Assembly (NCBI GenBank): GCA_905250115.1
Contig: CAJNOI010000021.1
Location: 62,001-126,000 of the forward strand
Direction: 5' to 3'
DNA: 64,000 bases
Source: Adineta steineri
Taxonomy: Eukaryota > Rotifera > Eurotatoria > Adinetida > Adinetidae
Position numbers and translations under genes: made by a program. Below are positions 34,691-45,490 of this stretch, one piece after another. Under the pieces are notes generated by a model. The model did no database searches, was not told the origin of the DNA, and saw nothing but the letters and a program-made list of their open reading frames with translations. Position 1 is the stretch's first letter; each line of letters begins with the position of its first letter.

Positions 34691-35045
34691 AAAAAACAGT
34701 TGTTTTAATATTCACTTACATAAATCATTAAATATCGAGATTAAAAAATTTAAGTTTTCTCCTGTCTACAATATTGACTTTGTTTGGCTTGATGACAGAG
34801 CAGAGTCATTTGCTAGTATAAATCATTTTTTTTTATTTCTTAAAGATTAAAAAGCAATAAAACTGAACTGTTTATAAGCATACAACATCAAACGACTAAA
34901 ATTTAATACTGGAATTGATTAATTGAAATAATGTTAAATATTTTATATTCACTTCAAAATCTGAAAGTTAATATTGCTTGAAATAAATTATATTCGGCAC
35001 ATATATATATATAATTACTAATTGCACAACAAAAGAAAAGGCTAT
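34691..35045. other. Spacer after the LTR element
   Basis: Unique AT-rich sequence between the retroelement and the 3' end of OSCP1. Nothing else recognised. Confidence 0.4.
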
Positions 35046-37463
35046 TCAACGTCGTTTATTGCTATTATTAGGTAATCTATCCATCATTGAACATAAATCA
35101 TCTTCATCTTCTTCATCATCATTTCTTCCTCGGCCCGATGGATTTTCATCAAAATCTAAATCATGTAAAACATGGGATAATCGAGAATTTCGATTTCGCT
35201 AAAAGAGAAACAATAAGAATATATGAAGTAAAGATTATTTGTAAAATTTACATTTGACACGTCAATAGTAACATCCTCATTTTTTGGTCGATGATCTCTT
35301 GATGATGTTTGAGAACGTGTTTGATTTCTAAATATAGAAAAAATGAGAAAAGAAGTCGAAAGATAGAAATATTACTCACTGATTACTATTATCATCTTCA
35401 TCGTCATCATCATCGAATAATGATAATTTGACTAGACCAGATCGTGATGCATTACCACTTGTATTATTACCAATAAGATCAGAAAGTAAATTCAATTGAG
35501 CAATCATTTTTGGATCAGGATTAATCATATCCTATATACATTCAAAACAATTTGTGAAAACTATTAAGTTTAATACGTTACATACTATATCTGATGCAGC
35601 ATTAACCATAGTTGGTGGTTGATGAACAACAGTAGTAGTCTCGTTTAATATATTTGTATTTGCATTTTTACTTTTCGAATAGCTTAAAAAAAGAAAAATT
35701 GATATTTATAAAAATTTTTGTAAATCCTTTTTCTTACATATTTAAACCCAAATGAAAAGTACGATTATTGTCTGATGGTTCATGACGTTCACCTGCATCG
35801 AATGTATGTGTACTATTTAGACGACCTCGTTTGTATGTTCTATATTTTAAAGAATATTATTTAAATATTATTTAAAATTTTACAAACCGAATTTCACCAG
35901 GTGGTTGAAAACCAGTTGGAACATTTCCATTTGTTGTCATAATAAATTGACCTTGTTGAGTTTGTAAATTTTCTCTTAAGAAAATCGATACCTATATCAA
36001 ATAAAAATCAATTGTAAACTTAGTTTTTTTCTCTCTCGGATATAAATCTTTTACTCGTATATGAACATCTTGAAAGAAGAAAAGAATTGTGTCACGAATA
36101 AGTAACCATTCAGTATCATTCAATCGTTCATATTGCTATAATAAAAATCCTTTTCTATGTATATATATAACAAAAATATGATTCTTGAATACTAACCTTA
36201 TTAAATGCAATAAAAGCTTTGTCTAACAGATCAAGTACTGCTGGACTACGGACTAATTTTCGCATTGAACTGACATGATTATATGTTACTTTAATAATAT
36301 CAGATGCACATGGGCAAAGCATCATTTGAAATTTAACTGACATTGTCATAAGATCATATAACTAAATTAAGAAAGAAAATGATCTTTATTCAATATATTT
36401 CTACTTGATAAAAAGAAGCAATAGGAGCAATGGCACCCTTGAAACACACATGAAAGGGCAAGAAACTAACTCAAGATTCTAACTACCAGAAACATGGACC
36501 CTGAAGGAGACCAACAAATGAAAACTACTTGCAGTCGAAATGAGGATAAAAGAAAGACGTTATTGAAAATAGATACCATACTAAAAGATGGCTGGACGAC
36601 GGGTCTGCTAGAAAAAGCCGGAAGAGGAAAACGTCGAAATGATCGATCTATTTTTTTATGTATGTTAAGTACTATGTTTATTAATTCATAAGAAAAGAGA
36701 CAGCTAATATTCGTTCTTTCGTCCTGTTACGTAAAAGCTTTGCTTCTATTTGATCCGGATCTACAGAATGAATATGTCTACCATTAATACTTGTATGTAT
36801 GTACATACAGCATTATTTTTTGGATTGTGTTTTTCTATTACATTTGAATAAGTAATTTCCATATACTAATTGCGGTTCACCTTTGTTCGATAAGGTAAAT
36901 GATACTTTAGATAAAATGTTTTTTGTCCGATGATAATTAAAATATGCTGCTTACAAGAGTGACCAATAAGAACAAAAACAATAAAAAATTTCTACTGTCA
37001 TTTTTAAGTTTCAATGTTTTCCTACAACCCCATCCCTATGGGACATTATAAATCATGATAAAAAGCTCCTATTCGTATTATATAATAAGTATATCTTCTT
37101 GTATATCGATGTAATACTTTAAATATTTTTTGACAACCCTTACATACCTTATCCATGCTTGCTTCATTTAATCTCATAATGCTTGAATGAGCAACTTTTT
37201 CAAAAATATGTTTAACAGCTCGTTTTGGATAAAGTTCTTGGGGTCGAAATAATTCTTCAATAAATTTTCCATTAAACATTGCACCAACAATATCATTAAT
37301 GACTAATACAAAAATAATAAAAATTACTCATCTAATATTTTATTTTTATACCTTTAGTTGCTTTTTGATCAACAATTTCTTGAGCTGATAAACGTTGTTC
37401 TAATATATAGACCATTTCACCGCCCATATTAATGAAAATAATTGGAAAACTTTTTAATGACAT
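35046..37463 (-). CDS. OSCP1: Organic solute carrier partner 1 (OSCP1/NOR1)
   Basis: Minus-strand exons begin at 37352-37463, 37148-37302 and 36197-36361 and continue to the TGA at 35046-35048. The start reads SLKSFPIIFINMGGEM and YILEQRL. Exon 2 gives VINDIVGAMFNGKFIEELF and RPQELYPKRAVKHIFEKVAH, then SSIMRLNEASMDK. Exon 3 gives LYDLMTMSVKFQMMLCP and VTYNHVSSM. Later exons carry EWLLIRDTILFFFQDVHIR, GEIR and an acidic C-terminus ending near DDLCSMMDRL. These match OSCP1 throughout. OSCP1 was first linked to organic-solute uptake and later to cilia. The N-terminal frame is intact. Intron 2 is unusually long (786 bp) and holds a LINE remnant. Middle exon edges (35260-36140) were read but not all fixed. 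Confidence 0.88.
36362..37147. other. Long OSCP1 intron
   Basis: 786-bp intron in a gene whose other introns are about 50-70 bp. Its middle carries a degraded non-LTR retrotransposon fragment at 36420-36640. Confidence 0.6.
36480..36640 (+). mobile_element. Degenerate LINE reverse-transcriptase C-terminal fragment
   Basis: One plus-strand frame starting at 36489 reads ETWTLKETNK, stop, KLLAVEMRIKERRY. This matches the well-known conserved block downstream of the polymerase in many LINEs (ETWTL, then a short gap, then A-x-EMR-x-x-RR). In-frame stops mark it as dead. Higher GC than the intron around it. Confidence 0.55.
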
Positions 37464-38080
37464 GTTGAAGACAATTGAAAGATAGTATGAGAAAAAGTAC
37501 TTTTAATTCTATGTCATATTTTTTTCCGCCATCAACTGATATAATGTTGTGGTATTTCCTCTTTCATAGTTTATTATTTTTTACACAAGATGGCGCAGTA
37601 AACCATATATACTTCAATTCAATCATATCTTCATTATTTGATTTTAGATTGTTGTACAGATTTTCTATTAATATGAAAATTATCTTGTATATTTCTCTTT
37701 CAACAATATTTGATCCGTGCATTTTAAAATACAATGCACATTTTTTTTTACATATTGGTTTTAAAAAGTACATTTGATTTCTTATGTCAACAGAAGAAAG
37801 AGAACAGAACATTTTACTATTGCCTACCGTAAATTTCATAGGCATATTACCTGAAAGAAGAGAAAGGGGAAAAAAAAAAGCATATTTTTAATAGCGTATA
37901 CGAGCCAGGTAAGAGAAGAACAATGAAAAAAAAACGTGCAACTCAATTTTGACTATCTACTCTTATATGAATAAAAAGTAGTCGGTTTTTTTTTCTTCTT
38001 CAGGTTTTCAATAGTATACATGTTGCCTTATCATTGATATATTTTATGATGTTTCAATAAATTTTATACCGATATGTACA
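37464..38080. other. Divergent intergenic region OSCP1 / fucosyltransferase
   Basis: 617 bp likely holding both promoters. Open frames on both strands (37475-37845) look like chance frames. No motif singled out. Confidence 0.45.
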
Positions 38081-39644
38081 ATGCGTTTATTTATTCGTCA
38101 TTTATCAACATTATGTCGTTCACGACGACGAGTTCCGTTTTTATTTCTTATTGGTACACTTCTTAGTATAGTATTTATATCATATCTTATCAATCATAAC
38201 CAACAAACAGAAGATTTTATAAAGCAAACTAGTAAAATAGACGATGAACAATTAAAAACAGCAAATAAATTGTCAACATTAGTGCCTAAAACTAGTCACA
38301 TTCAAAAGTAAGTGCTCAACATTAGATTAATCTACCCATGGGTGATTTTATTGTGAACTATAGAATATATAATTCATATTTTATGTAATTAATCGTATAC
38401 TCGACTAAAAGCTATTTAATGAAGAAAAAAAACGATAAAAATCTATTTTTCTTTTAGGAAGGAGGGTGGTGCATGGCCAATCGATGAAAAAGGTCGTTCA
38501 TTGAAAAATCATTTTTTAGTTCTTGATTTAACTGGATTTTTTGGTGGAGGTGCTAGTGAAGGTGAACAAGTGCAATGTCCATCATCAAATACATCATTTA
38601 CTTGGACTCGTCAACAGAATCGAGTAAATGAAATTGATTTTGTTGTTTCACATGATGCTCAAGGTGGTGGAAATATTCCATTTGATCGTTTACAACTTAA
38701 TGAAAATCAACAGCAATATTCAATGGCATTCGTAATGGAAAGTGAAGTACATTCATCAACAGGTGATGGATGGGCAAAATTTAATTTTATAATGACCTAT
38801 GATCTTGATAATAGTTATCCTGAACCTGCAACTTATTTTGATATGAATATACATCTTATTGATTTACTTACACCACCAAGTGTACCGTTTGATAAGAAAG
38901 ACAAAGATGCATATGCTGTTTGGATTATTTCAAATTGTAATGTAAGTATTAATTTTATCAACAAAAAAAACTGTTATGATCTTTTTTAATTTTTAGGCAC
39001 ATAATGGTCGACAAGATTTTGTTGGTAAATTAATGAATGAAATTAAAATTGATTCATATGGATCATGTTTAAATAATAAAAAAGGTTATAGTGCTCGTAT
39101 GGTTGATAATGCGAATGCATATAAAAAATATAAATTTGTTATTGCAATTGAAAATTCGAATTGTTTTGATTATGTTACTGAAAAATTAGTTAAAGCAGTT
39201 GAAGGTGGTTCGATTCCGATTGTTGCTGGTTATAATAATCGTTCGGATTATCGACGATATATGCCTAAACATTCATTTATAAATATATTTGATTATAAAA
39301 CAATAAAAGAACTTGCCGATGATATAAAACGTATTGGAAATAATAAAACATTATATGAATCATATTTATGGTATAAAAATCATAGTAAAAATATTGAAGA
39401 ATTAAAAACACTTTCATTAAATGAAAAATTAAAACATTTTGCGGATGTTGTTGGTGCCAATGCAACAATGATTACAAATGGCATTGCTGGTAAAGAAAGA
39501 AGTGAAAATAAAATTTGTAAACTTACACGATTTGTTCGTCAAACACCTTGGCAAGATATTGCGGCACATAAAAAAATACCGAGAGCTGATGCAAATACTG
39601 CTTGTCTACCAGGAAGATATATATTAACACATTTTAAATCATAA
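38081..39644 (+). CDS. Alpha-1,3-fucosyltransferase-like (GT10) type II membrane protein, 3 exons
   Basis: Exons 38081-38307, 38458-38941 and 38997-39644 splice in frame to 452 residues. Topology is that of a Golgi enzyme: a short basic cytosolic tail (RHLSTLCRSRRR), one signal-anchor (about residues 19-36), a stem, then the catalytic part. The donor-binding region carries YKFVIAIENSNCFDYVTEKL and AVEGGSIPIV, the GT10 hallmark (F-x-x-ENS-x-x-x-DYVTEK). The enzyme should transfer fucose from GDP-fucose to N-acetylglucosamine-type acceptors on glycoproteins; acceptor specificity cannot be read from sequence. Conserved Cys and a C-terminal C-x-C region (NKICKLTRF, NTACLPG) are present. Confidence 0.87.
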
Positions 39645-40655
39645 AGTAATAAGAACAATTCATAGGTGTAATATGTCATGTTATTTATTATTTGTCTTGT
39701 TATAAAATTGTTGCCTTTTCTGTGATAATATGCATTATTTTTGTTTTTGTTGTTGAGAATTATAAGTTCTTTTTCTTTTTTTTGATATGAAAGATCAAAA
39801 GTTCTACATTTACTGTATGCTTGTAGTTGCTAAAATAAATTTTGGCAATCATTTTTATATTTAAATTTTTAGTTAGATACGAACGATTGTATTAGTACTC
39901 AGTAAGTATATCAATGTTTAATTTAGTTATTATAAGAATTCATTTGAAACAGTATAAGTAGCAAAATTGATTTTGAAGGTAAATCAGAAAATTTTTCATT
40001 GAATAAGCTATATTAAAATATTGCGTGACTAGTGGAAATTGTGAATAATAAATGTCATGCGATAATCTACTTGCTAGAATTAACAAAACTAGAAATTAGT
40101 TACTTATTTGACAATATTATAATCATTCCAATTTTTTTATTAAGCTTCGCAAGAGAATACAAAATCATTTTCTTGCATATATAATGAATGAAAGAAGACT
40201 GCAAACTCCTTATTTTGTTTTTTATTAATGAAAAAAAGCAATGCATTACATTTTATTTCTAACCAATTCACAATTAAAATTTCCTAATTCACGATTTGAG
40301 TACAAAAATTTTAGCGTAACAAAATATAAATCGATGAAGTACATAAAATCGATATATATAAATACTCAATTTTCAGCGTTCTTTTTAAAACTTTTTGAAG
40401 AACACTCAAAAGTCATCGAGATTTATATAAAAGATTTGTTTTTTACTTTTTTAAAAATATATAGAGCGAAAACAGTCTCCACTCTTTTATATTTCATGGT
40501 GAAATACAACAGAAAAAACATATATTGAATAAAAATATTTTATCAATAAACAAAAAGCATTGAATACGTAACAGTCTGATGAAAACTTCCATGAAAAAAT
40601 AAATATAATTGTAATTTTTACAAATTTTAATTATTTGTATTTTATAAAAATAATT
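39645..40655. other. Intergenic between convergent genes
   Basis: Unique AT-rich sequence. AATAAA-type signals occur near both ends. A Lys/Phe/Ile-rich frame at 40241-40528 has no family features and I do not support it. Confidence 0.45.
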
Positions 40656-41723
40656 TTATATATTATCTAGAATTTTTATTCGATCATCTGGTCGAGATAA
40701 TACAACGAAAAGTTGCCATGGAAAAGGAGCCTTCTCAAGATTAACTGATAGTATATGAGTTTTGTTTGTACTTTCATGAGTGAATTCAATTTGATGTTTG
40801 TCACAATCAAATGTAAGACATAATATATCTTTTGTTCTTATTTCACTACTATCATATCCAGTTTCATTATCATTTGCTTCGCAAATACCATGTTGATAAA
40901 TTTCATTACAACCAAACCAACCTGCAACAAATGATGAATTGTAATTCATTGTACTATTCTTTAATTTAGATGAAACACATCCTAAATAAGTATCAAAAAA
41001 TAGTCGATTAAATTCAATCATAAATCGTATCATATGTCGACCAGTAGAATATTGTCGTTCACCAAAAACAAATCCATATTCTCCTCGACAACCAATATGT
41101 CTAGCAAGAAGATCTTCATCTTCAATTATAGCCGTACCAAAAACTTGTGAAAATCTTTCTTGTGCAATACATAGCAATGATGATCTACTCCTCCTTAACA
41201 TTGTTTTCGTTGAATTATTAGTTTTAATCATAATTAGTGGAATTACGGAGTATTTATTTTCAGTTAATTTAATTGTTGGTGGTGTTGTATATTGTGTTTT
41301 AAGTTCATCTAATTTCTTCATCCATTCTTTAATATCCGATTCACAAAAATCATCCGCTTCACGAGATGATTGAACATTGAGTGCAATATCATGACATGTT
41401 TTAAAAATTCGTTGTTTTGAATTTGTAAGAATTTCCATTAAATCTGCTCGTGCAACTTCAGCAGCAACTTGAATTTTTGTTATTGATTCTTCTTCCCATT
41501 TATCGATTTTTTTCAATAAAGAATTATTAAGTCTTAATTTATCAAGTTCTTGTTGAAATAGATCATAATCTTGCATAACTTCATCTAATTGATTAGCAAG
41601 TTTTTGTCGATGTTCAATTGTATGTTTACTACAAAATAATTGTTGACATCCATCACATATTAGAATACCACTACTTTTATTACATGTTACACACTGTCGT
41701 TTACCGTTTACATTTGCACTCAT
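40656..41723 (-). CDS. B-box/coiled-coil/B30.2-like protein, paralogue 1
   Basis: Intronless, 355 residues from the ATG at 41723; a longer frame lacks an ATG. The N-terminus is a B-box-type zinc-binding module: CVTCNKSSGILICDGCQQLF, then CSKHTIEHR. A coiled coil spans about residues 40-150. The C-terminal half (about 195-355) has FGERQYSTGRHMIRF, FVAGWFGCNEIYQHG, LTFDCDKHQIEF and PFPWQLFVVL, a B30.2/SPRY-like beta fold. This architecture equals TRIM proteins without the RING. The family is highly expanded in bdelloid genomes as I recall. Partners unknown. Two paralogues lie on the same strand at 42674 and 54486. Confidence 0.75.
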   Translation of the reverse strand: MSANVNGKRQCVTCNKSSGILICDGCQQLFCSKHTIEHRQKLANQLDEVMQDYDLFQQELDKLRLNNSLLKKIDKWEEESITKIQVAAEVARADLMEILTNSKQRIFKTCHDIALNVQSSREADDFCESDIKEWMKKLDELKTQYTTPPTIKLTENKYSVIPLIMIKTNNSTKTMLRRSRSSLLCIAQERFSQVFGTAIIEDEDLLARHIGCRGEYGFVFGERQYSTGRHMIRFMIEFNRLFFDTYLGCVSSKLKNSTMNYNSSFVAGWFGCNEIYQHGICEANDNETGYDSSEIRTKDILCLTFDCDKHQIEFTHESTNKTHILSVNLEKAPFPWQLFVVLSRPDDRIKILDNI

Positions 41724-42673
41724 AGTTAATATTCGAATATGGACTAAGCTACATGACACGAAAAACTAATAGAGAAAATTATTGTTGTTTATCTATTTTT
41801 CTCATTTGTTTAATGAAGCGAAACAGTCAAATATTTGTCATTAATATATGCGATGTTCGTTTATATTATATATCTCGTCTCTACAAGAAATTAAAACGTA
41901 TTCCGTGATACGTATGTTTGAATAAAATATTTCTTTTAATAAAATAACGGAAATTATATAATAATGTGAATTATGTTTTATTAATACGCATGCGATATTT
42001 ATTTTCATTTCAGAAACATTTCATAATTATTTTTAAAATATTAGATTAGTCTTGTAGAATGAACAGTATTATTTCCGGTTAATCTATGTTCGTTCGAATT
42101 AAATGATGATTGAAATTTTTGATTAGTTCCTACCGCGCTTATATATACACTATCAAATTCTGTTGAGTACCGTAAAAATCGATTTTTGGCTTGAATTTAA
42201 GCTAATTACAGATGTGTATCGGAGTCAACTGAATCTCTTGCCTATAATTCATTTTTTATATTAAATTTTTTTTGAGGGTTCAAAATCAATGTTTTATTGA
42301 GGGTCACGGATACAAGAAAGTTGGATGCATGTCTCTAACTGGTTTGAATTCAAGCCAAAAATGGATTTTTACGGTACTCAACAGAATTCGATGGTATATA
42401 TACTATTCGATAGAAAAAAATTTCTCTACAAACCTACATATATCTCATTCCTGGTTCAAATTTTACTATGAAATTTATAATCGTCGTTTTATGGATCTGA
42501 GTCTTTTTAAAAATATCCTTTCGCTGATTGCTATGAATAGTGATAAACTAAAGATTTGCAAGTACAAAACAGCGAATATATTCAAATGATGTGAATATCG
42601 TAATTATTTTATTTATTGATAACAATATTGTCTTTCATTAAAAGAATAACTATTAATTTTGTGTGAATAAAAT
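41724..42673. other. Intergenic between tandem B-box paralogues
   Basis: Upstream region of paralogue 1 and 3' flank of paralogue 2. Contains the inverted-repeat element at 42140-42403; the frame at 42272-42589 runs through it and is not a gene. Confidence 0.5.
42140..42403. mobile_element. MITE with about 55-bp terminal inverted repeats
   Basis: Left end 42140-42199 and the reverse complement of right end 42345-42403 share attctgttgagtaccgtaaa, then aatc(g/c)atttttggcttgaatt, with only a few mismatches. The outer ends are alternating TA, consistent with a TA target as used by Tc1/mariner-type transposases. About 264 bp, no coding capacity. Confidence 0.7.
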
Positions 42674-43747
42674 TCAAGCATTATATAATATTCTAACACT
42701 ATCATTTTCATATGTTAATACTACTAGAAGTTGCCATGGAAGAGGTGCTTTGTCTGTATCTATTGATAGTTCATGAATTTTCTTTGTACGTTCAGGATAT
42801 AATTCAATTTGTTTTTCATCACAATCAAATGTAAGAGATAATACATCATATGTTTCGATTTTATTACTATCGTAACCATGCATTTGTACATCCTTACTAG
42901 TGGAACCATGATGATAGACTTCATTATAACCGAACCAACCAGCAACACAAGATAAATTATAATTAATTTGATTTAAATTCATTTGTGATGAAATACAACC
43001 AAAGAAAATATTATATGGCATTTGACTATGTTCAATTTTAAAACGAATAGTTTGTCTACCTTTAGAATAGAGTTGTTGACCAATAATATATGCAAATGTA
43101 GAATTTTGACAATTATGTTTAGCAAGAAGACCATCTTCACTGATTGTAGCAGAACCAATTACTTTAGAAAATTTATCTTGATTATGAGAGGTTTGTACAC
43201 GTTTTGTAATGGAAATAATTTTGACTTTTTCAAATTCTTTATTCATAAAATCAGTACCTTTTATTGTAATTAAATGAATACTGGAATTTTTATTTTCAAC
43301 TAAATTAACTGGTAAAGGTGACGAAATTTTCATTTTTATATCTTTTAATTGTTGCATTGATCGAATAAGATCATCTTGACAAAATTGACCAGCTTCACGA
43401 GATACTTGAAGATTTTTTACAACATCATGACACGTTGATGAAATACGATCTTTAGATGTTTCAATCATTTCTCTTAGTTCTATTCGTGCAGCTTCTGCAG
43501 TTGATTGTATTTTAATCATCGATTCTTTTTCCCATTTATCTATAGCTTTGAATAGAAAATGTGAATTGGATGTATGTTTAATTTCATCTTGTAATAAATC
43601 ATGTTCTCGTATAAGATCATTTAATTGATTAGTAGATCGCTGTCGATGTTCAATAACATGTTTATCACAGAATGTATGTTCACATCTATCACATGACATA
43701 ACAATTCCACCTTTGTTACATGTAGTACAAGATTTTCGTCCAGCCAT
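42674..43747 (-). CDS. B-box/coiled-coil/B30.2-like protein, paralogue 2
   Basis: Intronless, 357 residues. Same order as paralogue 1: zinc module CTTCNKGGIVMSCDRCEHTF with CDKHVIEHR, a long coiled coil (about 40-150), then a B30.2-like half with GQQLYSKGRQTIRFKIEH, CVAGWFGYNEVYHHG, LTFDCDEKQIEL and PLPWQLLVVL. The middle region differs more from paralogue 1 than either end. The ATG is in a clean AT-rich context. Confidence 0.75.
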   Translation of the reverse strand: MAGRKSCTTCNKGGIVMSCDRCEHTFCDKHVIEHRQRSTNQLNDLIREHDLLQDEIKHTSNSHFLFKAIDKWEKESMIKIQSTAEAARIELREMIETSKDRISSTCHDVVKNLQVSREAGQFCQDDLIRSMQQLKDIKMKISSPLPVNLVENKNSSIHLITIKGTDFMNKEFEKVKIISITKRVQTSHNQDKFSKVIGSATISEDGLLAKHNCQNSTFAYIIGQQLYSKGRQTIRFKIEHSQMPYNIFFGCISSQMNLNQINYNLSCVAGWFGYNEVYHHGSTSKDVQMHGYDSNKIETYDVLSLTFDCDEKQIELYPERTKKIHELSIDTDKAPLPWQLLVVLTYENDSVRILYNA

Positions 43748-44429
43748 ACGAATATCTTTTTCAATCGATAGTGAATTATAAAAGAATGATCAACAATCTT
43801 TTAAATAAAACGAACTCATTCTAAGACTTATGTATGTAAAAGCAATAAAAAACTGAAAAAAAAGTTTCGTTTGTTACTACAGTAAAAATGTTCTTCATCA
43901 TGAGTTATATGATAGTTTTATTATATGTAATCACAAGTTGTTAAAGATACATATCGATTATAAAAGGTATACTAGATTAAAAAATTAAGTTTTACAATGG
44001 ACACTTAATAAAAACGTATTTTTTTGTCAAAAATATTTTAATAAACGAAATGCGCTCTATGTAAAGTAACAAATTCTATTGTTAGAGACTGTAATCTTGA
44101 TGACGGAGATTTTTATATTTTGATTGGAATTGTTGTCTGGGTCTTCTGCGTTTCACTCAAACATCGAAAAACAATGAAGCAAAATGATGATCGATATCGA
44201 ACGACGGCACTTGAGATGATAAAACACAATAGTAATCAGCCTTTCAAACAGTGGGACATTAGATCACTATCTACTATCAAATCTATATTAATGGCGAAAT
44301 TTTGAGAATATAATAATTCCCAGGTTTCAATTAATTATATTCACGAGAAAAAAAACAGAATAAATACCGATTACTAGTTATAAAGAAAATGTAAATGATA
44401 ATATAAAAAACGATATGCCAGTTATGACT

Positions 44430-44770
44430 AGTGTTGTCAGATGTCATAACTAGAAAACCGGTATTCCAATGTCAAAATTGGAAAAATTCTCAAAGCTTTT
44501 TTTATTAAATCCGGAAAGGTTTTTAATAGTTAATTTTTACCGGCTAAAATAAATTTCTCTAAATCTTCTTTTCAATTATATCATTTTTTATTTAAAAAAC
44601 ACACGTTTCAATATATTAAAATAAAATCAACATCAAAATTTAAAATATAATAAACTAAATATATAAGAAGTATAAGCCACTGAGCCGTTGTCAAACAAAA
44701 AAAATTAATTCACTAAAAATCATCTAAAATCCGGAAAAAGTGGGAAAATACGGAAGATCAGGCAACGCTG
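44430..44770 (+). mobile_element. MITE family A, copy 1
   Basis: About 340 bp. Starts agtgttgtcagatgt and ends as the reverse complement of cagcgttgcctgatct, so the ends form imperfect inverted repeats. The interior matches copy 2 (47187-47497) along its length in the same orientation, for example ttaaatccggaaaggttttt and agaagtataagccact. Confidence 0.7.
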
Positions 44771-45296
44771 TTCTACACCCATATTTATTCTGTACTTGAG
44801 AAAATGTATCTAAGTGGAAGAAGTGAGTAATTGAAAGAAAAAGGAAGAAAATGAACAAAAATTAATTTTTATGTAAAAGACAAAAAAACAATCATCGACG
44901 CACCCTTTCATACTTGTAAATGACTAATTTATCGACGATGCATTCTTTTTGTAATGTTACTACTGCAGCTGTTTACACAGTAAACTTAAAAATAAAATAA
45001 GAGAATAAAATGAGTAATCGTTCATAAATGACCAAGTTAATATTTGTATGCTTGGAAATTTCCTACAACATTCTTATAAGTAAAAATATTACTATACACG
45101 TCATTTTTTACAAGTCTTCTTTTTTTTCTGTTCGTTTGGCTGGGAATAAAGACCAGTACAACCATTTTTTCATTCGCATTATGCAGCTTTTTTTTTCGTT
45201 TAACATAATACTCATTTGACCATATAAAACACACTTTATTCGCTTAGATAATAAATATAAAAATAAAAATTGAACCTTTTTCAATGTTCATCTTAC

Positions 45297-45306
45297 TATA
45301 AAAGGC
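45297..45306 (+). promoter_or_regulatory. TATA box
   Basis: tataaaaggc, a consensus TATA box, about 190 bp upstream of the carboxypeptidase ATG. Start site not determined. Confidence 0.45.
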
Positions 45307-45490
45307 GAGTGAGTATTTTTACAACAACTTTAGATACGACATAGATAAAGAACTGAGATTTTGTTTTTAAATTATTTAAAATAAATTACAATTTAATTAA
45401 CACAAAAAGCGGAACTTAAGAGATCGTATAGTTCTTGAAGAAGAAATTATGTAATCTCTTCTATTCTCTTAGATTTTTAGTTCCACTAAA

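Larger units (their letters stand above)
43748..45490. other. Divergent intergenic region with a MITE copy
   Basis: Separates the minus-strand B-box gene from the plus-strand carboxypeptidase. Holds MITE copy 1 (44430-44770) and a TATA box at 45297. Other frames (44120-44305, 45028-45234) look like chance. Confidence 0.5.

Noticed and set aside
34279-34850. Phe/Ile/Ser-rich frames spanning the right LTR
   Set aside because: Hydrophobic low-complexity reading of AT-rich LTR sequence in several overlapping frames; no domain.
36494-36691. Short plus-strand gene in the OSCP1 intron
   Set aside because: Overlaps the LINE remnant in a different frame; the LINE frame explains the GC content better.
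43956-43972. tataaaaggta as a TATA box of the minus-strand B-box gene
   Set aside because: The motif reads on the plus strand, away from the gene; a similar string near 55697 has the same problem.
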